A stretch of DNA of 64,000 nt from assembly GCF_017301735.1 (NCBI RefSeq), contig NZ_CP071090.1:8174001-8238000 (forward strand), given 5' to 3'. The notes under the pieces were generated by a model. The model made no database searches and was not told where the DNA came from. It saw nothing but the letters and a program-made list of their open reading frames with translations. The position numbers were made by a program, and so were the translations under genes. Positions 33,756-42,314 of this stretch are shown one piece after another; the stretch's first letter is position 1, and each line of letters begins with the position of its first letter. The DNA comes from Pyxidicoccus parkwaysis (GTDB lineage Bacteria > Myxococcota > Myxococcia > Myxococcales > Myxococcaceae).

Positions 33756-34127
33756 ATGAGGACGCGAGAGGTGTGCCTGCTCATCGGCCGGGACGGCGAC
33801 GTGCTGTGGAGCGACGAATCCGACAACCCATTCCTCCTGCCGGACTCGCGCGAGCGGTGGGAGGCCATCTGGCAGCTCCGGGCTCAGCTGGAGGAGGTGG
33901 CGCACAGCCACCCCGAGGGCCCGCTCGGCTTCTCCGCCGAGGACGAGAGCACCATGTCCGCGCTCACCTCCGCGCTCGGGCGCACGCTGCGGTTCTCCGT
34001 GGTATCGCCCGGAGGCATGGTGGCGCGCGTGGACGGGCGCGACGTGCTCGTCGCCGAGGAGCCCTGGTGGGCGGAGCCGCTGCGCCGCGCATCCGGCATG
34101 CGGCGCGAGCCCATCGCCCTGGCCTGA
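33756..34127 (+). CDS. JAB/JAMM-motif protein
   Basis: The 123-residue protein contains AHSHPEGPLGFSAEDEST, an exact match to the JAMM metallopeptidase core (His-x-His-x7-Ser-x2-Asp) near residues 49-62. Such proteins cleave ubiquitin-like conjugates or process small beta-grasp proteins in bacteria. The upstream catalytic Glu cannot be placed with certainty. It ends the Ro60-like operon; an E1-like gene with a small partner lies 12 kb downstream, and JAB, E1 and ubiquitin-like genes often cluster in bacteria. The ATG has GGAAGGAGG upstream. Confidence 0.8.
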   Translation: MRTREVCLLIGRDGDVLWSDESDNPFLLPDSRERWEAIWQLRAQLEEVAHSHPEGPLGFSAEDESTMSALTSALGRTLRFSVVSPGGMVARVDGRDVLVAEEPWWAEPLRRASGMRREPIALA

Positions 34128-34137
34128 GCGTGCTTGC

Positions 34138-34701
34138 TTAGAGGCCGAGCTCTTTCTTCAGCTCGGCATACGCGAGCCCCGCGGCGGAGATGCTCAGCTT
34201 GTCGTCCAACGAGGCCTCCGCAATCTCCGCGAAGGTCTTCGTGTGACCCTTGGGAATGAAGATGGGGTCCCAATGGAAGCCGCCCTTGCCGCGCGGTGCA
34301 TCCGCCAGCGTCCCCTCCACTTCCTTGAGAATCACCTTCCGCTGCCTGCCGTCGCAGAAGCAGACCGCGGACTTGAGCGTCACCCGCCTGCGGTCGGGGC
34401 GGACCAGCGCGCAAATCCCCCCCTCGAGCGTCTCCCAGAATGGCCGGATGAGTGTTCCCGGAAGCCCGCCGAGGTCTTCGATACCGAAGGCGCCATGCTC
34501 GACGATGATGGGATACCGGACCCGCGCATAGGCCGCCGCGGCCTTGTTCAGGACGAGCGTCCTCAGGTCCGTCTCGAGAATCTCGGTGACGCCCGTGCGC
34601 GCCTTGACGAAGCCCAGCTTCGTCGAGCCCTTGAAGAGGTGCTCGACCTCGCGGAGCTTGTTGGCATTCGACGTGAGGTAATAGGCGGTCTTCATTCCCA
34701 T
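34138..34701 (-). CDS. HAM1/RdgB-like protein with a replaced catalytic Asp
   Basis: The 187-residue protein has the fold of non-canonical purine NTP pyrophosphatases: TSNANKLREVE (S/T-x-N-x2-K substrate loop) near residue 10, LGGLPG near 77 and a late DPIFIPKGHTKTFAE (canonical DPxFxPxGxxxTxAE). The motif holding the catalytic Asp, normally EDSG or EDTG, reads VEHGAFGIEDLGG, so that Asp is His. The protein can probably bind (d)ITP but not hydrolyse it. It lies 10 bp after a SIR2 gene on the same strand. This pairing recalls the KomB/KomC effector of the Kongming defence system, in which dITP is the signal. Confidence 0.85.
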   Translation of the reverse strand: MGMKTAYYLTSNANKLREVEHLFKGSTKLGFVKARTGVTEILETDLRTLVLNKAAAAYARVRYPIIVEHGAFGIEDLGGLPGTLIRPFWETLEGGICALVRPDRRRVTLKSAVCFCDGRQRKVILKEVEGTLADAPRGKGGFHWDPIFIPKGHTKTFAEIAEASLDDKLSISAAGLAYAELKKELGL

Positions 34702-34711
34702 CCCTTTCCAC

Positions 34712-35557
34712 TCATCCGCCGATGCACTTCAGCAGCTCCGCGACGCTTGCGGTCTTGTCCTCCGGGTCGAGCTGGATGACGTCGATGTTCCACTGCTCGA
34801 GCAGCATCGGCTGGACCAGTCCCGCACCATGCGTGGCGAAGTAGCACTTGCGAGGCTTCAGCGGCACGCGGCTCCGGGCCTGACTGCGCTGGCGGAGCTG
34901 GTGCATGCGGTACCAGATGTAACGGATGTTCAAATCACTGAAGCTGTAGCCGATGAACAGGAAGCTGTGGCTGAGAAGGTCCGCCCGCAGCCGCTGGTCC
35001 GCGGCATCCTCCAGGGCCATCCGCTCGAAGAAGCTGCTCTCCGTCAGGACGATGGTGTTGCGCATCTCCAGCGTGCCGTGGAACTTGATGACATCGCAGG
35101 CACCGGCCTCCTTCTCGTCCTGGAAGTCCACGAAGGAGGCCAGCACGGCGACCTTCCTGCCCGCTTCCTTGAGCGCGCATTCGATGTGCCAGTCGAAGTT
35201 GGTCGTGTAGATGGTGTGAAACCGGTCCAGGCTGGCCAGGGCCTTGTGCGTGGGAGAGTCCTTGCGAAGCTGCGCGGCCTCTTCCGAGTTGAACTTCCGC
35301 GCCATGCCATAGACGAGGCGCTCGAAGTTGTTCGGGTGCGCCACGGCGAAGAACTCCGCGAGCTGCTCGGCGCTGCCGTGCTTCATGAACAGCTCCGGCT
35401 CGAAGCCCAGCGGCTCCGCCATGGCCGCGATGAGCTCGCTCCAGTCCGGCAGGTTCAGCGGCTTGGAGAAGCCCGCGCCCAGGAAGGGAATGAGCCGGCC
35501 TTCCCGGTACTCCTGCTGGAGCAGCGGCGCGGCCTGGGCCAGTTCGAGGACGGCCAT
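34712..35557 (-). CDS. SIR2-domain protein (putative NADase effector)
   Basis: The protein of about 281 residues is a defence-type SIR2 domain: FLGAGFSKPLNLPDW (NAD-binding GAGxS) near residue 26, IYTTNFDWHIE near 118, VIKFHGTLE with the catalytic His near 158, and LFIGYSFSDLNIRYIW near 206. SIR2 domains of this class deplete NAD+ to abort phage infection. The partner gene encodes an inactive-looking HAM1 protein. The third candidate start codon is used because it sits five bases after GGAGG. No transmembrane or DNA-binding part is present. Confidence 0.88.
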   Translation of the reverse strand: MAVLELAQAAPLLQQEYREGRLIPFLGAGFSKPLNLPDWSELIAAMAEPLGFEPELFMKHGSAEQLAEFFAVAHPNNFERLVYGMARKFNSEEAAQLRKDSPTHKALASLDRFHTIYTTNFDWHIECALKEAGRKVAVLASFVDFQDEKEAGACDVIKFHGTLEMRNTIVLTESSFFERMALEDAADQRLRADLLSHSFLFIGYSFSDLNIRYIWYRMHQLRQRSQARSRVPLKPRKCYFATHGAGLVQPMLLEQWNIDVIQLDPEDKTASVAELLKCIGG

Positions 35558-35648
35558 CATCACCTCCGTGGCCGGAAGAATGCGTCTACAAGCGCTCCCT
35601 GTCCACGTGGCCCCGGTGCAACGCGCTCGGTCCCACCGCCCTCCGGGG

Positions 35649-36158
35649 TCAGATGGCCCGGCCCCAGAGGTCCCGCATGTCGTGCGGGAGCTGGGACATC
35701 ACGTCCTCCGCCTCGCCCTCGGAAATCTGGTGGCGAAGCGCATCCAGCACCGCGCGCACCACCGGCTCCACCGCGTCCGGGTTGAGCGACAAATCTTCAC
35801 CCACGCGCTTCAGCAGGTGCTCGCGGCCGAACTTCGGCGGCAGCTCCTCTTCGTGCTTCTCGCAGCGGTGCAGCAAATCGGTCAGCTTGCGCGGAAGCTG
35901 GGCCTCGAGGTCCGCAGCCTCCTCCGAGAAGATGCGCTGCTCCAGCGCGCACAGCACGGACACGGCGGCCTGCTGGGCCACGGCGGGAGACATGCCTCCC
36001 CGCTCGCAGAGGTGATTGAGGAAGGCCTTGTACGTCTGGCTGGCGCGAGCCTCACTCCGCCGGGCGCGCCGGACCTCGAGCGGGAGGTCGCGACGGCTGG
36101 TCGGTCGCTCGTCCTCCTGCGGGGCGCCCTTGCCCTGATGCTCCTGGTCATCGGCCAT
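35649..36158 (-). CDS. DUF2267 protein, two domains
   Basis: The 169-residue protein has two DUF2267 repeats: YKAFLNHLCERGGMSPAVAQQAAVSVL near residue 40, ending in LEAQLP, and a second around HLLKRVGEDLSLNPDAVEPVVRAVLDALRHQI, ending in VMSQLP. The N-terminal 35 residues are charged and disordered-looking. The family is widespread in bacteria, often with stress genes, but has no established biochemical role. The start is chosen at the ATG before ADDQEHQ. Confidence 0.85.
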   Translation of the reverse strand: MADDQEHQGKGAPQEDERPTSRRDLPLEVRRARRSEARASQTYKAFLNHLCERGGMSPAVAQQAAVSVLCALEQRIFSEEAADLEAQLPRKLTDLLHRCEKHEEELPPKFGREHLLKRVGEDLSLNPDAVEPVVRAVLDALRHQISEGEAEDVMSQLPHDMRDLWGRAI

Positions 36159-36267
36159 GGGGTGTCGTTCCTCCGGGACTGCTGTCTGGGCATCACGGTG
36201 CCCACGCACTCCCGGAGGGGCCACGCCCGGAACCCCGAGGCACCGGACGCGTCCGCCTCCCCGGCCG

Positions 36268-38610
36268 CTACGCCGCCTTGCGCACGTACGTCTCGAAGAG
36301 CGTGCCGAAGAAGAAGCGCCCGAAGCGGGCCAGCGCCGCCAGCCGCTGCGCCGTGTCCCTCGCGTGCAGCACCCGCAGCGTGGAGAGCTGCACGGTGAAG
36401 TCCTTCGCATTCAGCCGCAGATAGCCCCGGTACACGCACGGCCCCGACGCGTCCGAGCCCCTGTACACGGAGACGAGCAGCCGCGTGGTGTCCACCCAGA
36501 GGTCCGGGCCCGCGTCGTCATAGACGTCCTTGTAGCCGTCCATGAAGAAGCGCTCGCCCGACTCGGAGACGAGCGGGAGCTGGTAGCGCATCCTCCGTCC
36601 ACCCGCTCGCGCCTGGTCCTTCGTCATCAGGTGCAGCACGCCCCCCTCCACCGTCAGCGGCCGGGAGGACAGCACCGGCGCCTGCACGCAGCCGGAAATG
36701 CTCAGCGGGTGCAGCGGGTGGGCGAACATCGTCTCCAGGTCGCTCGCCTCCACCGTGACGATGAAGCGGAAGGGCGTGGTCTCCAGCCGCTCCGGGTCTC
36801 CCGCGCGCAGGAAGTCCTCGTCCGCTGTTTCGGAGATGTAGCCATACATCGTCTCGGTGAACTGCACGGACAGCGGCCGCGCCGGCAGCGGCGCCGGAGC
36901 CTCGGAGACGGGCGAGTAGTCCACCGTCCATCCATGGCGCCGCGCCATCAAGGCCACGCAGCGCTCCGCCACCGCGGAGATGGTGAGCAGCGGGTTGGTG
37001 CCCAGCGGCCTCGGCACCACCGAGCCATCGCTGACGTAGAGCCCCTCGTGCACGTCGGTGCCGGACGTCCCCGAGAAGAGGCGGCCCTCGTGGTCCACCG
37101 CGCCCTCCTCCGCGCGCTCGCCCATGGCGCAGCCGCCGAGCGGATGGGTGCACAGCAGCTCATGCCCGGTGAGCTTGCTCCACAGCGGGTTGCGCACGAA
37201 GGTGCCGCCCAGCGCCTCGGTGGCGCGGCGCAGGCGCTCGTCCACTCGCGTGAAGACGGGCTGAAGCCCCGCGTCCGGCCAGTGCACGCGCGCCCGGTCT
37301 CCCGCCAGCCGCAGCTCGCCGCTGCCGTCGTCGTGCGACATGACGAGGAACGTCTGCGTGTTCCGCATGGCCCCGAAGTACGGCCCGCGCAGCGCGCTCT
37401 CCGCCATGCGCGCCATCTCCTCCAGGCGATCCTTGATGCCGCGGTCCGTGTCCTCTCCGGAGATGGCCGAGGCCGCCGCGAGCAGCGCCGTCACCGGCCG
37501 GGCCATGGCCCCCGGGATGACGCCGTTCTCGATGACCATGCCGTCTTCCTGATTCGGTGTGGCCCGGTCGTCGATGATGCCGCTGATGGTGGGGCCCACC
37601 GGCTCCAGCGTGTCGTGCGGCTTGTCCCCGTGCCCCACGCCGTTGATGACGACGTCCGTGTTGTAGCCGAAGGCCATCACGTCGCCGTTGTTGCTGAAGC
37701 GCTTGCCGAGCTGCTCCGACAGCGGCAGCCCCAGCGCCTTCGAGCGCAGCAGGATTTCCGTCGTGCCCACCGTGCCCGCCGCGAGGATGACCCGGTCCGC
37801 GGTGAGCCACAGGTCCGGCGCGTCGAAGCGCTCGCGGCCGGCGTTCATGGGCCGGTAGTAGATGCGCCAGCGCCCGCCGTCGCGCGCGAGGTAGCGCACG
37901 CCCACCTCGGTGAAGATGCTGGCCCCGTGGCGGACCGCATCGGGCAGGTAGTTCATCAGCACCGAGTTCTTCGCGCCGACGTTGCACCCCGTCATGCAGT
38001 CACCGCAACCCGAGCACCCCGGCTGGCGCACGCCGGCGGCGTTGACGCCCGGCTCGAACGTCACGGCCAGCGGAGGACGGCGGAAGGTGCCCCCCATCTT
38101 CTTCGCGGCGCGCTCCAGCGCATTCAGCGTGGCCAGCGGCGGCGAGGACTCCGGGTAGGGCATGGGGCGCAGCATGTGCTCCGCCCAGGCGAAGCCGTCC
38201 TCCAGCAGGCCCTCCACGTCGTCGCGCAGCGCCTGGGGCCAGCGCGTGTCGAGGAAGACGCGCGGGTCCGGCCGCAGGGCCACGCTGGCGTTGATGAGGG
38301 ACGTGCCGCCCAGGCCGCAGCCGTTGACGACGGAGACGTCTCCACCCCGATGCACCTCGAAGAGACCCGTGGGGTTGCCCACGTCGAGACCGCTCTCGGG
38401 GTCGAAGTGGACTTGCAGCTCCTTGAAGAACTCGGACTCGGTGCGGGGGTAGTCGCCGGGCAGCAATTCGCGGCCGCGCTCCAGCACACAGACCTGTTGC
38501 CCCGCCCGCGCCAGACGGCTGGCGCTGATGGCGCCTCCATACCCCGAGCCCACCACCACGACGGAGTAGTGGGCCTGCAAGTCGCTCCAAGGTGACGACA
38601 GCCTGCGCAT
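36268..38610 (-). CDS. FAD-dependent GMC-type oxidoreductase
   Basis: The protein of about 780 residues begins with the FAD-binding motif VVVVGSGYGGAISASRLA. It has GGTSLINASV, a Cys cluster CSGCGDCMTGC near residue 210, AAGTVGTTEILLRS, and a C-terminal HPLGGCAMG with GLYVSDGSVVPRPLGTNPLLTI, typical of GMC/cholesterol-oxidase-like enzymes. A C-terminal extension of about 200 residues (from PVSEAPAPLPARPL) follows the flavin part. Likely substrates are sterols or other hydrophobic alcohols; myxobacteria make sterol-like lipids, but the substrate is not shown. The start is the ATG after GGGAG. Confidence 0.87.
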   Translation of the reverse strand: MRRLSSPWSDLQAHYSVVVVGSGYGGAISASRLARAGQQVCVLERGRELLPGDYPRTESEFFKELQVHFDPESGLDVGNPTGLFEVHRGGDVSVVNGCGLGGTSLINASVALRPDPRVFLDTRWPQALRDDVEGLLEDGFAWAEHMLRPMPYPESSPPLATLNALERAAKKMGGTFRRPPLAVTFEPGVNAAGVRQPGCSGCGDCMTGCNVGAKNSVLMNYLPDAVRHGASIFTEVGVRYLARDGGRWRIYYRPMNAGRERFDAPDLWLTADRVILAAGTVGTTEILLRSKALGLPLSEQLGKRFSNNGDVMAFGYNTDVVINGVGHGDKPHDTLEPVGPTISGIIDDRATPNQEDGMVIENGVIPGAMARPVTALLAAASAISGEDTDRGIKDRLEEMARMAESALRGPYFGAMRNTQTFLVMSHDDGSGELRLAGDRARVHWPDAGLQPVFTRVDERLRRATEALGGTFVRNPLWSKLTGHELLCTHPLGGCAMGERAEEGAVDHEGRLFSGTSGTDVHEGLYVSDGSVVPRPLGTNPLLTISAVAERCVALMARRHGWTVDYSPVSEAPAPLPARPLSVQFTETMYGYISETADEDFLRAGDPERLETTPFRFIVTVEASDLETMFAHPLHPLSISGCVQAPVLSSRPLTVEGGVLHLMTKDQARAGGRRMRYQLPLVSESGERFFMDGYKDVYDDAGPDLWVDTTRLLVSVYRGSDASGPCVYRGYLRLNAKDFTVQLSTLRVLHARDTAQRLAALARFGRFFFGTLFETYVRKAA

Positions 38611-38812
38611 CGACGCTCCCAATGACGTCTCCCGCCCGATTCCGCCCCTCACGCGCCCGTGGTGCTACAGCCAGTGCGGGCAGGCGTGGAAGGGCAGCCA
38701 GGGAGACAGACGCCCGAGCCGCCATTCCTTGGGCCTACAAGCCCCCCTGCCCTCGCCTTGGACATAGAAGGGCTTCTGGCATCGGTCAAAATCCGTCCGC
38801 GCCTGCGCCTGC

Positions 38813-39514
38813 CTACTCCAGCTCCGCCGCCTCCCCACCCGCGCGTCGGAGCGCGTTGACGAGCCGGTGCGCATGCCGCGTCGTCTCGGGCTCGCGGTAC
38901 TTCGGGCTCATCTTCAGCACCAGGTCCACCGCCGTGGGCAAATCCATCAGGTGGCCCGGTGACACATACACGGGCTGCACGCCCTTGCGCGTGCGCACCG
39001 CCATGCCCACCACCTCGCCCTTGTGGGTGATGGGGGCGGTGGAACCTCGCGCGTCGCCCAGCTTTCCGAAGGTCCCCACCAGCAGCGACTTCGCGCACCC
39101 GACGGAGGGCACGCCGAACAGCAATCCGCCATGGCAGGCAATGCCCACGCGCCTCGGATGCGCCGTGCCGTGCCCGTCGAAGATGACCACGTCCGGCCTC
39201 ACGGTGAGCCGCTCCCACGCGGCCTTCACGATGGGCAGCTCGCGGAACGACAAGAGGCCGGGCACGTAGGGGAACGTCAGCGTCACCGCCGCACCGGACT
39301 GCCCCACCGGCGCCAGCGTGGCCGCGTCGAGCACGACGATGCCGCCGAAGCCCGTGTCGTTCCCCTTCTCCGTGGAGATGTCCGCGCCCGCCACGCGCTC
39401 CACCTTCAGCCCCGGTGGTGGCTGGAGCACCAGCAGCTCGCGCAGCCGTTTCTGCAGCGCCACCGCCTCCGTGGGCGTGACGTCCCAGCGCCCCACCTCC
39501 GACTGAAGCTCCAT
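38813..39514 (-). CDS. nfi: Endonuclease V
   Basis: Endonuclease V cuts near deoxyinosine in DNA to start repair of deaminated adenine. The 233-residue protein has the motifs GADIS near residue 41, PYVPGLLSFRELP with the wedge region, DGHGTAHPRRVGIACHGG and SPGHLMDLPTAVDLV. The catalytic Asp residues are present, and length matches the family. The start is the ATG before ELQSEVG, preceded by GGGAGGG; a longer N-terminus is possible. Confidence 0.95.
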   Translation of the reverse strand: MELQSEVGRWDVTPTEAVALQKRLRELLVLQPPPGLKVERVAGADISTEKGNDTGFGGIVVLDAATLAPVGQSGAAVTLTFPYVPGLLSFRELPIVKAAWERLTVRPDVVIFDGHGTAHPRRVGIACHGGLLFGVPSVGCAKSLLVGTFGKLGDARGSTAPITHKGEVVGMAVRTRKGVQPVYVSPGHLMDLPTAVDLVLKMSPKYREPETTRHAHRLVNALRRAGGEAAELE

Positions 39515-39725
39515 GCGCGCGACCCTCCCGCTCAATCTGTCCTCCAAAATCGTCGAGGCAACCCATCACGTCAGGTGCCTCACACCCGACAGTGCATTGC
39601 CGGACAGGTCACCGCACTCCGGGGCAAATCCCCTGTCGCCTGGTCACTCGGCCCCGGGGGCCCCCTCTTGTGGGCGGCCGGGACGGCGGGCGTAGCGTGG
39701 TTCCTCCCAGGTACGGGAGGTCTTG

Positions 39726-40754
39726 ATGCACCGATTCCTCGCAGGCTGTCTCGCAGTGTCCGCGCTGGTGTTCGCCCACTCCGCCCACGCGTCCGAGTGT
39801 GGCTACACCTCCGCCGGCTGGAATGCCCCGAACGGCGCGGTGGTGTTCGACCGGGGCGAGGGCCCCATCCGCAACGTGATGGACGCCATCGGCGAGTACC
39901 GCACGCACTCGATGCTCTCCCACGGCTCCATCGGCGCCGCGTCCCACGCGACCATGGCGGACCCGGACCAGAACAGCTGGCCCACCGTCTGTGGGACGCC
40001 GCTGAATGTAAATCAATTGCAAAACGGTTACCCGGGACTAGAGCAGGTCAACCAGGGCGGCATCTACCACTACATGTACGACCCGGACGGCAGCGGCCCC
40101 GAGTGGACCGCGTGGCAGCTCGGTGACGCCATGGGCGCGGCGCAGGTGGCGGACGCGCTCTGGTTCAACCACCCCTACGTCAGCGACGTGTCCCACGTGG
40201 ACTCGGGTCAGTACATCGACCGGCCGCTCTGGAATGGCGCGCGCGTGCCCTACTCGCTCTTCCAGTACCGCGATTTGCAGACGGTGAACCAGATGCCGGG
40301 CAGCGCGACGAACAACGGCATGGTGTGCTCCACCTTCCTCGCCTACGCGCACAACTACGCGGGCCGGGGCCTCGTGTCCGCGTATACGTATCCGCATGAC
40401 CGCATCGCCAACGCGTCCAACTCGCTCTACACGGGCGTCTACAACCACTGCAAGGCGTCGCTCGGGTGGTTCGAGAACGCGGCGCTGACGGTCATCTGCC
40501 CCGTCTTCTGGAACGTGTGCGGCAACGCCGGCAACCAGGTGGCCAACTGCATGGCCGCCGGGCGCTGCGACACGAGCAGCAGCAGCATCTGGAAGGGCGT
40601 GCGGGACAACTCCTCCACCACCGCCACGTCCATCAGTCCGGACCGCATCGGCGGGTGGGGCGTCCATCCCATCTCCTCCACGCTGTGGGCGAGCGACTAC
40701 TCGCACCAGCTCCAGTGGAACTCGGGCGGCAACGTGTACGGCTGCTGGCAGTGA
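39726..40754 (+). CDS. Secreted protein, possible permuted NlpC/P60-like fold
   Basis: The 342-residue protein has a signal peptide (FLAGCLAVSALVFAHSAHA). THSMLSHGSIGAASHATM near residue 58 and a later MVCSTFLAYAHNYAG near 200 could supply His and Cys of a circularly permuted papain-like (YiiX/NlpC) active site, but this is a weak pattern match. Several further Cys suggest disulfides. It is followed 16 bp later by a membrane-anchored protein, suggesting a two-gene secreted module. The function is unknown. Confidence 0.75.
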   Translation: MHRFLAGCLAVSALVFAHSAHASECGYTSAGWNAPNGAVVFDRGEGPIRNVMDAIGEYRTHSMLSHGSIGAASHATMADPDQNSWPTVCGTPLNVNQLQNGYPGLEQVNQGGIYHYMYDPDGSGPEWTAWQLGDAMGAAQVADALWFNHPYVSDVSHVDSGQYIDRPLWNGARVPYSLFQYRDLQTVNQMPGSATNNGMVCSTFLAYAHNYAGRGLVSAYTYPHDRIANASNSLYTGVYNHCKASLGWFENAALTVICPVFWNVCGNAGNQVANCMAAGRCDTSSSSIWKGVRDNSSTTATSISPDRIGGWGVHPISSTLWASDYSHQLQWNSGGNVYGCWQ

Positions 40755-40770
40755 CGGAAAGGCACCTCGA

Positions 40771-42132
40771 ATGAAGCCGGTGGAGCGGCCCATCTGGAAG
40801 CGGCGCTGGGCACGAATGATTGCGCTGGCCACCGTGGTGCTGGTGGCCGGGTGGTTCCTCTCCCGCGAGCGGCCGGCACCGGCTGCCGCGGCAACTGAGG
40901 TTGCGCAGACACCTGAGCCCGGGCTCCCCTCCCCCGCTCCACCGCCCGTACCCGCCGAGCCGCCGCCCACGATGGCGGTGGCCACGCCGGAGACGCCACC
41001 GGTGCCTCCGCCCGTCATCGACGCGGTGACGCTGGAGAAGCAGGAGGTGTGCTCCGGCGAGGACAACCTCATCAGCGTGCGGGCGCACTCGCCGGACGGC
41101 AATGACGCGTATCTGCACTCCACCATCGGCACGGGCACGGGCATGCGCGTGCCCCTTCGCGTGTGGCTGGAGCCGGATGGGACGTATGAGCAGCCCGTGG
41201 TGACGGTGTTCGGCAAGGACAACGTGTCCACGACGGTGCCGGTGCCTCGCTACACGGTGAAGTCCTGCGAGCCCGAGCGGCTGGTGGAGGTGCTCTCCCG
41301 GCGCATGCCCAATGCCGACGAGGACTACGAGTTCCTCGCCCGCATCGTCGAGCTGCCCCAGCAGCGGGACGCGGCACCGCGCGCGCCTTTCGCTCCGGTG
41401 AAGTACGTGTGGACCTTCGACAACGAGCCGGCGGTGACGACGACCGCGCCGGTCGCGACGCACACGCTGAGCGGTCCGGGCACGCAGCCGTGGGCCATGT
41501 ACATCCAGCACCTCGTGACGGTGAACGTGTTCGACGCGAAGGGACGGAAGCTGACAGGGCGCTCATCCATGCAGATGCTCAACACGTCGTTCGAGAACTT
41601 CGACAAGAAGGGCATCGTCACGTTGCTGGCCCGGGGGACTCCACGCTTCCCGGAGCTGGGGGAGGATGGCGTCGTCAGACAGACTTTCCGGCTGTATCAC
41701 CAGTGGAAGGGGCCGGTGCGCCTGGAGCGCGTGACGGCCCTTCGCGCCCGGGTGCCGGAGAAGGGCGCACCGCCGCTGCCGGAGGACGCGTCCGAGGTGT
41801 CCCTGGGCATGGACGTCATTCCCGAGGGGCAGGGCGTGGAGGTGAAGGTGTCGCTGGACACGAAGTCCGAGCCGGATGTGTCCGTCGTCACGTACGTGCT
41901 GGAGGGGAGCACGGTGGATGGGCACCCGGCGCGGGGGACGTTCTCCGTGATGCGTCCGCCGCCTCGGCCGACGAAGGAGAACAGCACGCCCATCACCGAC
42001 TCGGTGCTGATGGCGAAGGTGAAGCGGGCCCGTGAGCTGCTGGGTCAGCAGTTCGTCACTGACGAAGACCTCTGGAGATTGGAGCGCGAGGGCCGGTTCA
42101 AGGACCTCAACGTCCAGCGCGACACGCCCTGA
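40771..42132 (+). CDS. Membrane-anchored uncharacterised protein, Pro-rich linker
   Basis: The 453-residue protein has a basic N-terminus, one membrane segment (MIALATVVLVAGWFLS) near residues 16-31, a long Pro/Ala linker (to residue 85) and an extracytoplasmic part of beta-sandwich character (VTVFGKDNVSTTVPVPRY and similar). The C-terminus has a helical AKVKRARELLGQQFVTDEDLWRLE segment. I do not recognise the family. It probably works with the secreted protein encoded just upstream. Confidence 0.75.
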   Translation: MKPVERPIWKRRWARMIALATVVLVAGWFLSRERPAPAAAATEVAQTPEPGLPSPAPPPVPAEPPPTMAVATPETPPVPPPVIDAVTLEKQEVCSGEDNLISVRAHSPDGNDAYLHSTIGTGTGMRVPLRVWLEPDGTYEQPVVTVFGKDNVSTTVPVPRYTVKSCEPERLVEVLSRRMPNADEDYEFLARIVELPQQRDAAPRAPFAPVKYVWTFDNEPAVTTTAPVATHTLSGPGTQPWAMYIQHLVTVNVFDAKGRKLTGRSSMQMLNTSFENFDKKGIVTLLARGTPRFPELGEDGVVRQTFRLYHQWKGPVRLERVTALRARVPEKGAPPLPEDASEVSLGMDVIPEGQGVEVKVSLDTKSEPDVSVVTYVLEGSTVDGHPARGTFSVMRPPPRPTKENSTPITDSVLMAKVKRARELLGQQFVTDEDLWRLEREGRFKDLNVQRDTP

Positions 42133-42143
42133 CCTGTCGACGG

Positions 42144-42300
42144 CCGGAACGACCGTTCCTTCTGGCCTGCTGCGCGGCCGCTCACCCTTCCGGAACGACC
42201 GTTCCTTCCAGTACGCCGCGCGGCAGCTCACCCCGCCGGAATGACTGTTCCTTCCGGCTCGCTGCGTGGCCGCTCATCCTCCCGGAACGACCGTTCCTTC
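42144..42300. repeat. Four-copy 46-bp tandem repeat with GGAACG/CGTTCC palindromes
   Basis: CCGGAA blocks start at 42144, 42190, 42236 and 42282, exactly 46 bp apart. Copies 1, 2 and 4 carry GGAACGACCGTTCC, an inverted repeat. Copy 3 reads GGAATGACTGTTCC, with both changes keeping G-U pairing in RNA. The spacer segments (CTGCGCGGCCGCTCA-like) are also similar between copies. The array fills the gap between two secreted-protein genes. Confidence 0.85.
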
Positions 42301-42314
42301 CCGGGTCGGGACCA

